64,000 nucleotides of DNA from Leptolyngbya sp. KIOST-1 (GCF_000763385.1 NZ_JQFA01000002.1:2852001-2916000), one strand, 5' to 3'. Shown: positions 48,703 through 58,059, numbered from the stretch's first letter. The notes: generated from the letters alone by a model not told the origin. Program-made: numbers and translations.

Positions 48703-48957
48703 GGCCCAACCAATCGTAAACCCGCAATCCTTAACTCCGCTGACTGAGAATCCAGGGCTGAACTATGGTGCGATCGCTGCTGTTTTTTGTGCTGGCTGGC
48801 CTATGTGAAATTGGCGGCGGCTACCTGGTCTGGCTGGCCCTGCGGGAGGGCAAAAGCCCCTGGCTAGCGGTACTGGGCGTGGCAATTTTGGGCATTTACG
48901 GAGCGGTGCCAACCCTCCAACCTACCCACTTCGGCCGCGCCTACGCGGCCTACGGCG
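48640..48957 (+). repeat. source of the 318-bp copied segment
   Basis: Matches 39754-40071. Here it lies in its natural setting, spanning the intact P450 end and the intact ynfA start, so this is the original. Confidence 0.9.
48672..48707 (+). terminator. terminator-like hairpin over the P450 stop codon
   Basis: A perfect 13-bp inverted repeat, arms 48672-48684 and 48695-48707, includes the P450 stop codon (48700-48702). No T-run follows. The same structure is copied at 39786-39821. Confidence 0.6.
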
Positions 48958-49088
48958 GCATTTTTATTGTGCTGTCGATCGCGTGGGGATGGGCCATTGA
49001 CCAGGTACAACCCGATCGCTTTGATCTGCTCGGCGGCTGGGTAGTGCTGCTGGGCGTGCTGGTGATGATGTACGCGCCCAGGGGTTAG
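48765..49088 (+). CDS. ynfA: YnfA-family membrane protein (UPF0060)
   Basis: A 107-residue protein with four spans ([77 protein letters not shown]). UPF0060 proteins are distant relatives of small multidrug resistance pumps. Convergent with the glycosyltransferase gene, overlapping its end by four bases. Confidence 0.9.
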   Translation: MVRSLLFFVLAGLCEIGGGYLVWLALREGKSPWLAVLGVAILGIYGAVPTLQPTHFGRAYAAYGGIFIVLSIAWGWAIDQVQPDRFDLLGGWVVLLGVLVMMYAPRG

Positions 49089-50278
49089 GACACTTTCAGC
49101 GATCGCCCCCGCCAGGTCCAGCCCCAGCCGGTCTTGGTCTTGACCACGGAGGTAAGGGCGATCGCCACCACAATCAAGCCGCCCACGCTGCTCAGCCACC
49201 AGTAGCGCAGGGGGACTCGCACCTGGCGGTAGCTCAGCCACCGGAGCAGCCCGTAGGCCACCAGCGTCAACGCCGTCAGCCCGTAGAGCATCGCTACAGG
49301 CCAGGAAAATGCGGGCTTGAGCAGGAGCGCAATCAGGCTGGCCAGCAGCCCCACCCAGGGCATCACAAACACCAGGGCAATGGTGAAAGCCGACAGCAGC
49401 GTCAGCGGCAAATTTTCTTCGGTGCCCAGGTAGTAGTTCTTCGTCCACCCCTCCCACAGGGTGCCAAAGGACGAATACATTCGCACCCCCAGCAGATCAA
49501 TGCCCAGCACGTAGCGCAGCCTCAACTCATGCCGTCGAATCTGGCGGGCCAGCTCCACATCCTCCACGATTACGTCGTGGAGGGCGGCATGCCCCCCGAT
49601 CTGGTGATAGGCTTCGCGGCGAAACAGCATAAACGGCCCGGCGGCAAAGGCATCCTCTACCGCCGTCGAGTCGTTGATGGCCTGGAAGTCGTAGGCGATC
49701 GCGATCGCGCTCATCATAATCGGCTGCACCAGCCACTCGGCAAAGCAGCCGCAAATAATCTTAGGCGCACAGCTGAGCAGATCGGCCTGGTGGGACTGGG
49801 CTTCGGCCAGGGCCGCGGCGATCGCCCCCGACGACAGCCGCACATCGGCATCGATAAACAGCAGGTAGTCGCCCTGGGCCAGCGGTGCCGCCTGGGCACA
49901 GGCCCAGTTTTTGCCGTGCCCAACCTTCCCCGCCGGACGCGGCGGCACCGCCAGATGGTGAACGTTGGGGTGCTGGGCCGCCAGCTCGGCGGCGAACTGG
50001 CCGGTGGCATCGGTGGATTGGTCGTCGGCAATCCAGACCTCAAACCGTTTGCCCCCCGGCAGAACGGTCGTGAGCACCGCTTCCACGCAGTCGCGAATAT
50101 TGTCAGCCTCGTTGAAAGCGGGAATGATCACGTCGATGGATGCCTCCGGTACAGCCTCCGTCGGTTGCAGCCAGGGGGCCGCCCGCAGCGAGCGGGTGAG
50201 CTTCCAGGTAAAAGCCGCGATCGCCACCAGGGCGATCGCCAATGCCCCGTCCAGTCCCAGCGTTAGCCTTTCTACCAT
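49085..50278 (-). CDS. family 2 glycosyltransferase, membrane-bound
   Basis: A 397-residue protein with an N-terminal span (about 8-25), a GT-A domain (about 47-285) and about three C-terminal spans. [19 protein letters not shown], the DDQSTDATG block, FIDADVRL (the DxD motif) and [12 protein letters not shown] are visible. It resembles the membrane-bound glycosyltransferases that modify carotenoids (CruG) or hopanoids (HpnB); myxol-type glycoside synthesis is plausible in a cyanobacterium but not shown. Convergent with ynfA. Confidence 0.82.
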   Translation of the reverse strand: MVERLTLGLDGALAIALVAIAAFTWKLTRSLRAAPWLQPTEAVPEASIDVIIPAFNEADNIRDCVEAVLTTVLPGGKRFEVWIADDQSTDATGQFAAELAAQHPNVHHLAVPPRPAGKVGHGKNWACAQAAPLAQGDYLLFIDADVRLSSGAIAAALAEAQSHQADLLSCAPKIICGCFAEWLVQPIMMSAIAIAYDFQAINDSTAVEDAFAAGPFMLFRREAYHQIGGHAALHDVIVEDVELARQIRRHELRLRYVLGIDLLGVRMYSSFGTLWEGWTKNYYLGTEENLPLTLLSAFTIALVFVMPWVGLLASLIALLLKPAFSWPVAMLYGLTALTLVAYGLLRWLSYRQVRVPLRYWWLSSVGGLIVVAIALTSVVKTKTGWGWTWRGRSLKVS

Positions 50279-50340
50279 GGCTTCGTCCCACCGCCCCTGC
50301 TCATCGTCCTTCAGTAGTAATCTACGGTACTCCCCCTACC

Positions 50341-50424
50341 TTGACAGGGCCTCCACAGTAAGTATGGTGCTCGCGGTAGATGCATACCTCTGGCCCCTGC
50401 CGAACCTGGCAGGGGCCTTTTCTC
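50341..50424 (+). ncRNA. candidate small RNA with promoter and terminator
   Basis: TTGACA at 50341-50346 is followed 16 bases later by TATGGT, a fair sigma-70 promoter, predicting a start near 50375. At 50392-50417 a perfect 10-bp stem (GGCCCCTGCC, loop GAACCT) is followed by TTTTCTC, a good terminator. The result would be an RNA of only about 45-50 bases, or a leader attenuator. No coding gene starts until 50628. The sequence family is not known to me. Confidence 0.45.
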
Positions 50425-50627
50425 ATGGGAGTAGAAGTACCAGCTGAGCCTGCCGATAGGCTAGGGGTATTGCTGTCGCTGCTAATGTCAAAGGTTTATT
50501 TGGCCAGGGATTTGGCTAAGTTTTAATGAATTTACAAAAGGTTGACGCAGTGGGAGTTATTGGCGGGGAATTTTAATATCGTCAGACCTTGGGTGCTGCT
50601 TTTTAGACTATCCTGTCCAGCAGGAAA

Positions 50628-51275
50628 ATGAGTGCAAAATCCGTTCTTCTGGGGTGTAAAAGCCCAACTTCAATGATATTTGATCGCATTCTGGAAGACG
50701 CCCTGAGGTTTATTCGTCGCCTGCTTTGGTGGCGCGAACATGCCACAGAGGAAACCCCTAAGCCGTTCCAATCCATGCGAGTTATCCATGGGGAATTTAG
50801 CCTGATTTCTCTAGTCGAAGGGCGCGACACCCCCAGGGCCATGCGAAGCTGGATCTACTCACCAAAGCGCTGCGACCTGAATTCGACCAAATCTGTTGTC
50901 CGCAAAATAAGCGACGATCTACACATTTATCTAGACTTTTTAGGCCCTTTGCCCAATGCCAGCTCCCCTAGAGCCACTCAGGAACGGCAGGAGCGTCAGC
51001 TCAAACGGCGCTCCGGTGAAAAGGTGCCAACCCACCGCCTCCAGGTGCTGAGAGCCAGCCATTTTCTAAACGAAAATGGCTTTTATGACTATGAACTGGT
51101 CTTCTGGGAAGATTTTGATTTCTACTGGCCCAATGGCCAACAGCCCGACCTGTTGGCCAGAATTACCACGGACAAACTCGCCTACCACTGCCTCAATCGA
51201 ACGCGGGTTTTTGACATGACGGCTGAGGATTGGAGCGCGCTGCTACAGTCAATTTGGAAAGAAATCAGAGCATAA
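50628..51275 (+). CDS. hypothetical protein
   Basis: A 215-residue soluble protein with no motif I recognise. It contains basic and aromatic stretches (RRLLWWREHATEE; FYDYELVFWEDFDFYWPNGQQ) and a C-terminal helix (LLQSIWKEIRA). An alternative ATG at 50673 (MIFDRILED) would drop a short, poorly structured start. GCAGG lies just before the first start. Alone on the plus strand. Confidence 0.6.
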   Translation: MSAKSVLLGCKSPTSMIFDRILEDALRFIRRLLWWREHATEETPKPFQSMRVIHGEFSLISLVEGRDTPRAMRSWIYSPKRCDLNSTKSVVRKISDDLHIYLDFLGPLPNASSPRATQERQERQLKRRSGEKVPTHRLQVLRASHFLNENGFYDYELVFWEDFDFYWPNGQQPDLLARITTDKLAYHCLNRTRVFDMTAEDWSALLQSIWKEIRA

Positions 51276-51528
51276 GCAGGCGATCGCAGGGAGTATACCG
51301 ATATCATTCCGGGTTGGTCGCACCTCTGGTGCGAACGTCACGCTGACCGTAGCGATCGCTAGGCGACCCATCCCGGTCCCTGAAACCTTTGGCGCCGTTG
51401 CTCCTGCGAAGCGGCTTCGCCAACAGGATGACAACAGTGGGATACACCTCATCTCGGGGCGAGTCGCGGCTCAGCTGACCAAAACTCTCGCTACAATGAA
51501 GGCCGTACAGATTACGGGTCGCTGCGCT

Positions 51529-51993
51529 ATGAAACGGTTGATTGTTGCTTTGGTCATGTGTTTGGCCCTGGTGGGGTTCCCAACCCAGGCCAGCGCACAC
51601 CAGGTCGAAACCTTTTACACCTTAGGCAATCAGCTTGAGTTTCAGTCTCAATTTAGTACTGGCGAGCCGTTTGTGGGTGCCACGGTGAGCGTTTTCGCTC
51701 CCAACAACCCCGACCAGCCCTGGCTCAGCACCACCACCGATGACAAGGGGCGGTTTTCATTTCTGCCCGACGAGTCGATCCCTGGGAATTGGGAAGTGGC
51801 GATCGAGGACGACACCCTCAGCCACGCCGACTACTGGACTGTGCCCGTGGGCGACAAGGGCATTGTCTACGACGCTATTAGCCTCGACTCCACCGAAGAC
51901 GTCCACTACCGGGCCGCCACTGCCTTTATGCCGCTGGTGATGTCAATCGGTGGAGCGCTGCTCTGGTTAGGGTTTACCCGCCGCCGCCGCTAG
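51529..51993 (+). CDS. exported Ig-like (carboxypeptidase regulatory) protein
   Basis: A 154-residue protein with a signal peptide (MKRLIVALVMCLALVGFPTQASA), a beta-sandwich of the carboxypeptidase-regulatory/CnaB type (GEPFVGATVSVFAP, TDDKGRFSFLPDE, PGNWEVAIED) and a C-terminal anchor with basic end (MPLVMSIGGALLWLGFTRRRR). The pattern resembles CbiL-like auxiliary proteins found next to cobalt/nickel transporters, but no transporter is near. Start at 51529 is set by the signal peptide. Confidence 0.75.
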   Translation: MKRLIVALVMCLALVGFPTQASAHQVETFYTLGNQLEFQSQFSTGEPFVGATVSVFAPNNPDQPWLSTTTDDKGRFSFLPDESIPGNWEVAIEDDTLSHADYWTVPVGDKGIVYDAISLDSTEDVHYRAATAFMPLVMSIGGALLWLGFTRRRR

Positions 51994-52110
51994 GATACAG
52001 AGGGCAGTTGCCAATTCCTTTGCCGTCAATGGCCATCAATGGCCCAAAACCGAACAGGGAAGTGGGCTGATGGGCTTCTCTCAGAGGATTGAGCCCGGGG
52101 TTCTGCTTTA

Positions 52111-52257
52111 GGCGTTGCTGAATTGAGTAATGAATCTGTAAACTTGACATCCTTATCATCGCCCCCTAAGTCCCCCAATTCTGGGGGACTTTGAGATTTC
52201 GGCTCCCCCCAGAATTGGGGGGCGGGGGGGCATATCATACCTGCATTCAGCAACGCC
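52111..52257. mobile_element. 147-bp MITE
   Basis: Perfect 13-bp terminal inverted repeats, GGCGTTGCTGAAT (52111-52123) and ATTCAGCAACGCC (52245-52257), bound a non-coding unit. Inside, CCCCCAATTCTGGGGG-type and CCCCCCAGAATTGGGG-type palindromes pair with each other. GCTTTA stands next to the left end (52105-52110) and again two bases beyond the right end (52260-52265), a possible target duplication. Ends of this kind resemble those of IS5-like elements, which could mobilise it. Confidence 0.75.
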
Positions 52258-52500
52258 CAGCTTTACAGGGATCCTGTTTCTCCCTGGTTTTACGGGCCGT
52301 CATTCCCTCCTGCCAGGGGAGAATTTTGGGGTTAATCCCAGGTTCAACCGGCAAGCAAAACTGAGCATGATATGGTTGTTAAGGAATAATAAGCGTCCCC
52401 CTGGGCCAGTCTTTGCTCCACTAAGCTGTTTGCGGCGATTATCTGAGTTGTTGAGTTGGTTTGGCTGGCTGATATCTCGATTTTGCAATCAAGCTAAGGC

Positions 52501-52537
52501 TCTGTTCGGTTCCCTGCGGGGTGAACAGATTTTTTTT
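52501..52537 (+). terminator. strong plus-strand terminator upstream of desA
   Basis: TCTGTTC (52501-52507) pairs with GAACAGA (52523-52529), with CCC/GGG inside, and is followed by a run of eight T. No clear gene ends here, so it may end an RNA starting near 52380, or the transcript from 51529. The remaining stretch 51994-52697 holds the MITE at 52111 and no gene I can support. Confidence 0.65.
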
Positions 52538-52697
52538 GGGCAAAATAGTGCGTTGGCCCCGTCGCTGAGGACATCAGCCGATGGCTAAACAGCGCAATGC
52601 TGGGACGCTACCCGACGCGCAAACGTCTTACTCAAACCGACGCTTGCTGTTGTTCGGCCCTATAAGTTCGCACGTTAACGTTTCTGGAGACTAGTCC

Positions 52698-53738
52698 TTG
52701 ACTGCAATTCTTGAGCCTTCCGCTAGAGCCGCGGGCACGAACCCCTATGGCGACCTGACGCTAAAGCAGGTGATTCAAACCATTCCCAAAGCCTACTTTC
52801 AAAAAGATCCTCGCAAAGCCTGGACGGCGGTGCTGCTGAGCGTGGGGGCTGTGGCCCTGGGGTACGCCGCGATCGCCCTTTCGCCCTGGTTTTTGCTGCC
52901 CGCGGCCTGGTTTTTCACCGGCACGGCCCTGACCGGCTTTTTTGTAATTGGCCACGACTGCGGCCACCGCTCCTTTGCCAACCGCCGCTGGGTCAACAAC
53001 TGGCTGGGGCACATCATGTTTCTGCCGCTGATCTACCCCTTCCACAGCTGGCGACTACTCCACGACATTCACCACCGCCACACTAACAACATGGAGATTG
53101 ACAACGCCTGGGCTCCCTGGAGCCAGGAGGAGTACAGCGGGGCCAACGGCCTGTTGCAGGCAGTTTACCGGCATATGCGGGGCTGGCTGTGGTGGCTGGC
53201 CTCGGTGGCCCACTGGGGGGCGCTGCACTTTGACCTGCGCAACTTTGAACCCCGCGATCGCGCCAAGGTGATGCGCTCCATTGCCGCTGTGGTGATCTTT
53301 GCGCTGGTGTTTTTCCCCACTCTGTTCTATTTCGCTGGTCCCTGGGGCGTGGTGAAGTACTGGCTGATGCCCTGGCTGGGCTACCACTTCTGGATGAGCA
53401 CCTTTACTCTGGTCCACCACACCATTCCCGACATTCAGTTCCGCTACAGCGACACCTGGAATGAGGTCGAGGCGCAGCTCTCCGGCACCCTCCACTGCGA
53501 CTATCCCAAGTGGATCGAGGTGCTGTGTCACGATATCAACGTCCATGTTCCCCACCATATTTCAGTCGGTATTCCGTCCTACAACCTGCGGCCTGCCTAC
53601 GCCGCCCTCAGAGAAAACTGGGCCCCGCTGATGAAGGAAACCCGGTTCTCCCTCGACCTGATGCGGACAATTACGGGGCGCTGTCATATCTATCACCCCG
53701 AGCAGGCGTACCAAACTTTCCGCGATCTGAGGCCCTAG
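52698..53738 (+). CDS. desA: delta-12 acyl-lipid desaturase DesA
   Basis: A 346-residue membrane desaturase introducing the second double bond in oleoyl lipids. Histidine boxes: HDCGH (86-90), HDIHH (122-126) and HVPHH (about 283-287), which bind the di-iron centre. Four hydrophobic segments surround them. The start codon is TTG at 52698 with GGAG nine bases upstream; no ATG suits. desA is typically induced by cold in cyanobacteria. The 160-base leader between the terminator at 52501 and the start may take part in that. Confidence 0.92.
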   Translation: MTAILEPSARAAGTNPYGDLTLKQVIQTIPKAYFQKDPRKAWTAVLLSVGAVALGYAAIALSPWFLLPAAWFFTGTALTGFFVIGHDCGHRSFANRRWVNNWLGHIMFLPLIYPFHSWRLLHDIHHRHTNNMEIDNAWAPWSQEEYSGANGLLQAVYRHMRGWLWWLASVAHWGALHFDLRNFEPRDRAKVMRSIAAVVIFALVFFPTLFYFAGPWGVVKYWLMPWLGYHFWMSTFTLVHHTIPDIQFRYSDTWNEVEAQLSGTLHCDYPKWIEVLCHDINVHVPHHISVGIPSYNLRPAYAALRENWAPLMKETRFSLDLMRTITGRCHIYHPEQAYQTFRDLRP

Positions 53739-53958
53739 GCCAACCCTCGCGCTAGGAGACCCTGCGCTCCCCTGACCGGCCTGGAGTTTCTGGGCCGGTT
53801 TTTTCTGGCCTTTGGTCTGGCTCGGGCCAATTGGTAAACTGCGACACGTTACCGGCGAAATTGCCCTTGCCATCGCCACAATCGTGAGTAGCATTAGGAG
53901 TCTTGCTAGCGCTTGGCCCCCACTGCCACTCCACTCCTCACACCGCTACACCACTGCT

Positions 53959-55446
53959 ATGGCCCTGCTGTCTCGTTCCCTGAATATGTTGTTGACGACT
54001 GCTGCCCTAGCGCTGGCGGGGCTGACGGCCTCTCCGGCGGCGGCCCAGCAGTTTGAACAGCAGCCCATTGACCCCAGCCTCACCGTGGCGATCGCTTCTC
54101 CGGTGCGCGACGGGGCGTTCTACAACCTGATGATTTTGGAACAAGTTCCCAACCAGCGCCAGTGCTGGCAGGAACAAAATACGGGCAGCGGGCCGGTGTC
54201 CATCGACCCGCTGCTGCTCAACTTTGACTTCGCTGGAGCCTGCGATCGCAAAACCGACAGCAACGGCTATTCAGTGCGGATCAACGGCCAGGACCTGGGC
54301 GTGCACTACCGCCTGGAGGTGTCTGCCCGACAGAATGACCTGGTGCTGTTTGCCCGTCCCACCCGCGATCGCAGTGCTCCGCCGATTGAAATTGGCCGCA
54401 CCAACGGCCGCCCTCAGGGCAACACTGGCGGCTTCCTCAAAATTCAGCTCAACCCAGGCTGGCAGATGGCCCGGCGAGTTTTTAACGGCCAGCCCGTCGG
54501 CCACATCTACCTCACCCACGACGCCCCGCTGAATGTGCGCCTGGCCGAGGGGGCCGCGCCACCCCTGTCGCAGTCCCCCGCCGCGCCTGCCCTTCCCGTT
54601 GTACCCGGTGCCCCCATTACTCAGGCTCCGCCCCCGCCTCCCAGCGGCACCACCCCCACGGGCAACCACTTCCGCGTCATTGTGCCGATTGTCAACAACA
54701 ACACCCTGCAGCAGGTGCGCGCCGTCGAGCCCGAGGCCTTTCGCACCACGGTCGATGGTCAGGCGGTGGTGCAGGTGGGTCTGTTCCGCGATCGCCAGCG
54801 GGCCGATGAAATCTATAGCGCCCTGGTGGCCGCCAGCCTGCCCGCCAAAATCGTCGCCGCCTCCGCCCCGGCGGTGGCCTCCAACCCGGTCATCCCTCCC
54901 ATTCCCCGGGGCTCAATCGTGGTGGTGATTGACCCCGGCCACGGCGGCCGCGACCCCGGCGCTATCGGCATCGGCGGCATTCAGGAAAAGCAGATCAACA
55001 CCACCATCTCTAACCGGGTGCGCCAGCAGCTCCAGGCGGCGGGCATCACGGTGCTGATGACCCGTGACAGCGATGTATTTGTCGATCTCGACGCCCGTGC
55101 CCAGATGGCCAACCGGGCCGGGGCCAACCTGTTTGTCAGCATCCACGCCAACGCCATCAGCATGAGCCGCCCCGAGGTCAACGGCCTGGAGACCTACTAC
55201 TTCTCCAGCGGCGAGCGGCTGGCCCGCAGCATCCACAGCGCCGTGCTGCGGAATGTCAATATGCGCGATCGCGGCGTGCGCCAGGCCCGCTTCTACGTGC
55301 TGCGCTACACCACCATGCCCTCGGTGCTGGTGGAAACCGGCTTTGTCACCGGGGCCGAAGACGCTGCCCGCTTCCGCGACCCCGCCGCCGTCAACCGCAT
55401 CGCCGACGGCATCGCCCGGGGCATCCTGGACTACCTGGGCCGGTAA
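53959..55446 (+). CDS. N-acetylmuramoyl-L-alanine amidase (Amidase_3) with DUF3747
   Basis: A 495-residue exported enzyme. Signal peptide to about residue 29 (TASPAAAQQ); a DUF3747 beta domain (about 50-190, PVRDGAFYNLMILEQVPNQRQCWQ); a proline-rich linker (about 195-235); a SPOR-like stretch (VVQVGLFRDRQRADEIYSALVAASLPAKIV); then zinc amidase (DPGHGGRDPGAIG, FVSIHAN, and the glutamate in VLVETGFVTG). It cuts peptide stems from cell-wall glycan, for septum splitting in filaments. Start at 53959 is preferred to 53812 because of the signal peptide. Confidence 0.9.
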   Translation: MALLSRSLNMLLTTAALALAGLTASPAAAQQFEQQPIDPSLTVAIASPVRDGAFYNLMILEQVPNQRQCWQEQNTGSGPVSIDPLLLNFDFAGACDRKTDSNGYSVRINGQDLGVHYRLEVSARQNDLVLFARPTRDRSAPPIEIGRTNGRPQGNTGGFLKIQLNPGWQMARRVFNGQPVGHIYLTHDAPLNVRLAEGAAPPLSQSPAAPALPVVPGAPITQAPPPPPSGTTPTGNHFRVIVPIVNNNTLQQVRAVEPEAFRTTVDGQAVVQVGLFRDRQRADEIYSALVAASLPAKIVAASAPAVASNPVIPPIPRGSIVVVIDPGHGGRDPGAIGIGGIQEKQINTTISNRVRQQLQAAGITVLMTRDSDVFVDLDARAQMANRAGANLFVSIHANAISMSRPEVNGLETYYFSSGERLARSIHSAVLRNVNMRDRGVRQARFYVLRYTTMPSVLVETGFVTGAEDAARFRDPAAVNRIADGIARGILDYLGR

Positions 55447-55492
55447 ACGCTCAGCATCGGGAGGACAGCCCCCTGCAGCTAGCCCCTCCCGG

Positions 55493-55879
55493 CTAAACCG
55501 TCAGCTCCGACTCGGGGGCCGGGTCAAAGCAGACCTCGACCTCTGGCGGGGCGGTGGGGCCGTACCAGCGCTGGGCCAAATCGTTGAGCTGATCGAGAAT
55601 GGCGACGAGTTCGCCTGCCCGCTCGGTCAGGCTGTAGGTGACCTGGGGCGGCACCGTGGGCTCGTAGTGGCGGTCCACAATGCCCTCCTGCTCGAGCATG
55701 CGCAGACGCTCGGTCAGCATTTTGGTGGAAATGCCCTCCACCTGCCGCCGCAGCGCCCCAAACCGGGTGGGGCCAGCGGTTGAGAGAATCCAGAGAATGT
55801 ACATTGTCCAGGGCCCGGACAGGACCGTCATCAGTTGGTTGACGGGGCAGGGGTTGCGATCGCTGGTGCGGCTAGACAT
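55493..55879 (-). CDS. HxlR-family transcriptional regulator
   Basis: A 128-residue winged-helix protein. CPVNQLMTVLSGPWTMYILWILSTAGPTRFGALRRQVEGISTKMLTERLRMLEQEGIVDR is the HxlR pattern, with the redox-type cysteine near the start (C10 of the chosen form). Start at 55879 (MSSRTSDRN). It is divergent from a flavodoxin-like quinone reductase gene; in Bacillus YodB and in Corynebacterium QorR do the same with quinone-responsive genes. So quinone or thiol stress sensing is likely. Confidence 0.88.
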   Translation of the reverse strand: MSSRTSDRNPCPVNQLMTVLSGPWTMYILWILSTAGPTRFGALRRQVEGISTKMLTERLRMLEQEGIVDRHYEPTVPPQVTYSLTERAGELVAILDQLNDLAQRWYGPTAPPEVEVCFDPAPESELTV

Positions 55880-55991
55880 GGCAACAGGGCTCAAGGGGTA
55901 GGGTTCTGGGTTCAAGGGTGACCTTAAATCCTCCACGTATAGCAGAATACCTGATTTCAGGAATTCAGTAGTTACCTCAGGGTTTCTACTT

Positions 55992-56030
55992 TACTTTGGT
56001 AAGTAGTTACTTTTAGTATCCAGAAGTAAC
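55992..56030. promoter_or_regulatory. inverted repeats between hxlR and flavodoxin gene
   Basis: TACTT-TGGT-AAGTA (55992-56005) and GTTACTT...AAGTAAC (56006-56012 and 56024-56030) stand in the shared promoter region, just before the flavodoxin-like start at 56048. They share AAGTA half-sites, as expected for HxlR dimers. Confidence 0.55.
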
Positions 56031-56047
56031 GTGACAGGTAAAGTTTT

Positions 56048-56650
56048 ATGGCAACCATTGCAATTGTTTACTTTTCTGGCGGCGGCCATACCCACCTGAT
56101 GGCGGAGGCGATCGCGGCCGGAGTCCGCACCGCAGGTCACAACCCAGAGCTGCTGAGGATTACCGGTGAGCAAATCAACCAGGGCCGCTGGCAGGACGAC
56201 GCCACCATGGCTCGTCTGAACGAAGCCGACGCGATCGTATTTGGCTCGCCCACCTACATGGGCGGGGTGGCGGCCCAGTTCAAAGCCTTTCTCGATGCCG
56301 CCAGCTCCGCCTGGTTTGTGCAGCAGTGGAAAGACAAAATTGCCGCTGGCTTTACCCACTCCAGCTCCCCCAGCGGCGATAAGCAGGGCACCCTGCTCTA
56401 CCTGGCGATCAACGCCGCCCAGCACGGCATGGTCTGGATTGGGGCCACCGACATGCCCAGCCAGTACCAGGGCAAAGACGACGGCGTCAACCGCCTGGGC
56501 TCATTCCTGGGGATTATGGGCCAAAGCGCGATGACCATGGACGGCAGCCCCGCAGCCATCGAAGCGGGCGATCGCCTCACCGCCGAGCTATTTGGCCAGC
56601 GGGTTGCCCAGGCCGTTGAGCGCTGGGGCCGGGTGCCGGTGGCGGCATAG
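56048..56650 (+). CDS. flavodoxin-fold NAD(P)H quinone oxidoreductase (WrbA-like)
   Basis: A 200-residue flavoprotein. IAIVYFSGGGHTHLMAEAIAAG binds FMN phosphate; ADAIVFGSPTYMGGVAAQFKAFLD and FTHSSSPSGDKQGTLLYLAI are the remaining WrbA/flavodoxin motifs. It reduces quinones by two electrons. Likely repressed by the divergent HxlR protein. Confidence 0.88.
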   Translation: MATIAIVYFSGGGHTHLMAEAIAAGVRTAGHNPELLRITGEQINQGRWQDDATMARLNEADAIVFGSPTYMGGVAAQFKAFLDAASSAWFVQQWKDKIAAGFTHSSSPSGDKQGTLLYLAINAAQHGMVWIGATDMPSQYQGKDDGVNRLGSFLGIMGQSAMTMDGSPAAIEAGDRLTAELFGQRVAQAVERWGRVPVAA

Positions 56651-56655
56651 GGTAG

Positions 56656-56711
56656 GTGTTGGGTGGCAGGTGTTGGGTGGCAGGTGTTGGGTGGCAGGTG
56701 TTGGGTGGCAG
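56656..56711. repeat. 14-base tandem repeat, four units
   Basis: GTGTTGGGTGGCAG is repeated four times, exactly, followed by CCCGATA-type short repeats to about 56755. It fills the gap between the flavodoxin gene and gdhA. Confidence 0.85.
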
Positions 56712-56766
56712 GTGGCAGGCAAACCCGATACCCGATACCCAAAACCCAATACCCTTTTCTTGCTTT

Positions 56767-58059
56767 CTAAATCCCGCTGACGTAGTAGTCGCGGGTGCCC
56801 TTGGCGTTGAGGGCGTCGCCCAGGCGCTCCAGGGCGTGAACGTAGGCGGCGGTGCGAGGGCGAATCTCGAGTTCCTGGGCAATCTTCCAGATGCGTTCGG
56901 CCTCGGTCACCATCATCGTCTTGAGGCGGCTGTTGACGTCTTCAACAGACCAGTAGAGGCCGCTGCGGTTTTGCACCCACTCAAAGTAGCTCACCGTTAC
57001 CCCGCCTGCATTTACCAGAATGTCGGGAAAGACGTAAATGCCCTTGGCTGACAAAATATCGTCGGCCTCGGAGGTGATGGGGCCATTGGCCACCTCAAAG
57101 ATGTAGCGGGCCTTAATCGTATCGGCGTTCTCGGCGGTGATCTGGTTCTCCAGCGCGGCCGGAATCAGAATGTCGACATCCAGGGACAGCAGTTCGTCGT
57201 TAGTGATCACGGCGTGGTCCTGCACGATGTTGCAGACCGTGCCCTCGCAGTACACGGCCTTGAGGCTGCGGGTTGAGGCTTTGAACTGCTGAATGCTGGG
57301 AATATCGAGCCCGGCGGGGGCATAGACTCCGCCCTGGGAGTCGCTCACCGCCACCACCTTATAGCCCGCATCAAACAACAGCCGGGCGATCACGCTGCCC
57401 GCATTGCCAAAGCCCTGCACCGCTACGGTGGTCAGTTCTGGGGATTTGCCAAAGCGGGCCATCAGCGCCTGGAGCACGTAGAATGCACCCGTTCCCGTGG
57501 CGGTGTCGCGCCCCTGGCTGCCGCCCATACTCAGGGGCTTGCCGGTGATCACCGCCGGGCTCAGCCTGCGGGTGATGATGCTGTACTGATCCATCATCCA
57601 GCCCATGATCATGGGGTTGGTGTAGACGTCGGGGGCGGGCACGTCCACGTCGGGGCCAATGAAGTTGGCGATCGCGTCAATATAGCCCCGGCTCAACCGC
57701 TCCAGCTCAAACTTCGACAGTTCCTTTGGGTTCACCGTCACCCCGCCCTTGGCCCCGCCCAGGGGCAAATTCAGCGCCGCGCACTTGAACGTCATCCAGA
57801 AGGCCAGGGACTGCACCTCGTCCAGGCTGACATCGGGGTGAAAGCGAATGCCCCCCTTAGTAGGGCCACGGGTATCGTCGTAGCGCACCCGGTAGCCTTG
57901 AAACACCTTCAGGGAGCCGTTGTCCATGCGCACCGGAATCGACACGGTAAGACTGGCTTTGGGATAGCGCAACCGCTCAGAGGCGTCCTCAGAAATGGCA
58001 ACGTACTTGAGCGCCCGCTCCAGGCGACGGTTGGCATCGGACAAAATTGAGGTGGCCAT
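56767..58059 (-). CDS. gdhA: glutamate dehydrogenase
   Basis: A 430-residue enzyme of the Glu/Leu/Phe/Val dehydrogenase family. GGAKGGVTVNP holds the catalytic lysine, DVPAPDVYTN and MGGSQGRDTATG follow, and VAVQGFGNAGSVIARLL is the dinucleotide fold. Standard length for the hexameric form. It makes or degrades glutamate with NAD(P)H. Confidence 0.92.
   Translation of the reverse strand: MATSILSDANRRLERALKYVAISEDASERLRYPKASLTVSIPVRMDNGSLKVFQGYRVRYDDTRGPTKGGIRFHPDVSLDEVQSLAFWMTFKCAALNLPLGGAKGGVTVNPKELSKFELERLSRGYIDAIANFIGPDVDVPAPDVYTNPMIMGWMMDQYSIITRRLSPAVITGKPLSMGGSQGRDTATGTGAFYVLQALMARFGKSPELTTVAVQGFGNAGSVIARLLFDAGYKVVAVSDSQGGVYAPAGLDIPSIQQFKASTRSLKAVYCEGTVCNIVQDHAVITNDELLSLDVDILIPAALENQITAENADTIKARYIFEVANGPITSEADDILSAKGIYVFPDILVNAGGVTVSYFEWVQNRSGLYWSVEDVNSRLKTMMVTEAERIWKIAQELEIRPRTAAYVHALERLGDALNAKGTRDYYVSGI

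Noticed and set aside
50380..50526. A 48-codon frame starting in the candidate small RNA
   Set aside because: It runs through the terminator stem and the product has no recognisable feature. An RNA element explains the sequence better.
52367..52588. A 73-codon plus-strand frame upstream of desA
   Set aside because: No ribosome site, no family, and it contains a strong terminator with eight T inside.
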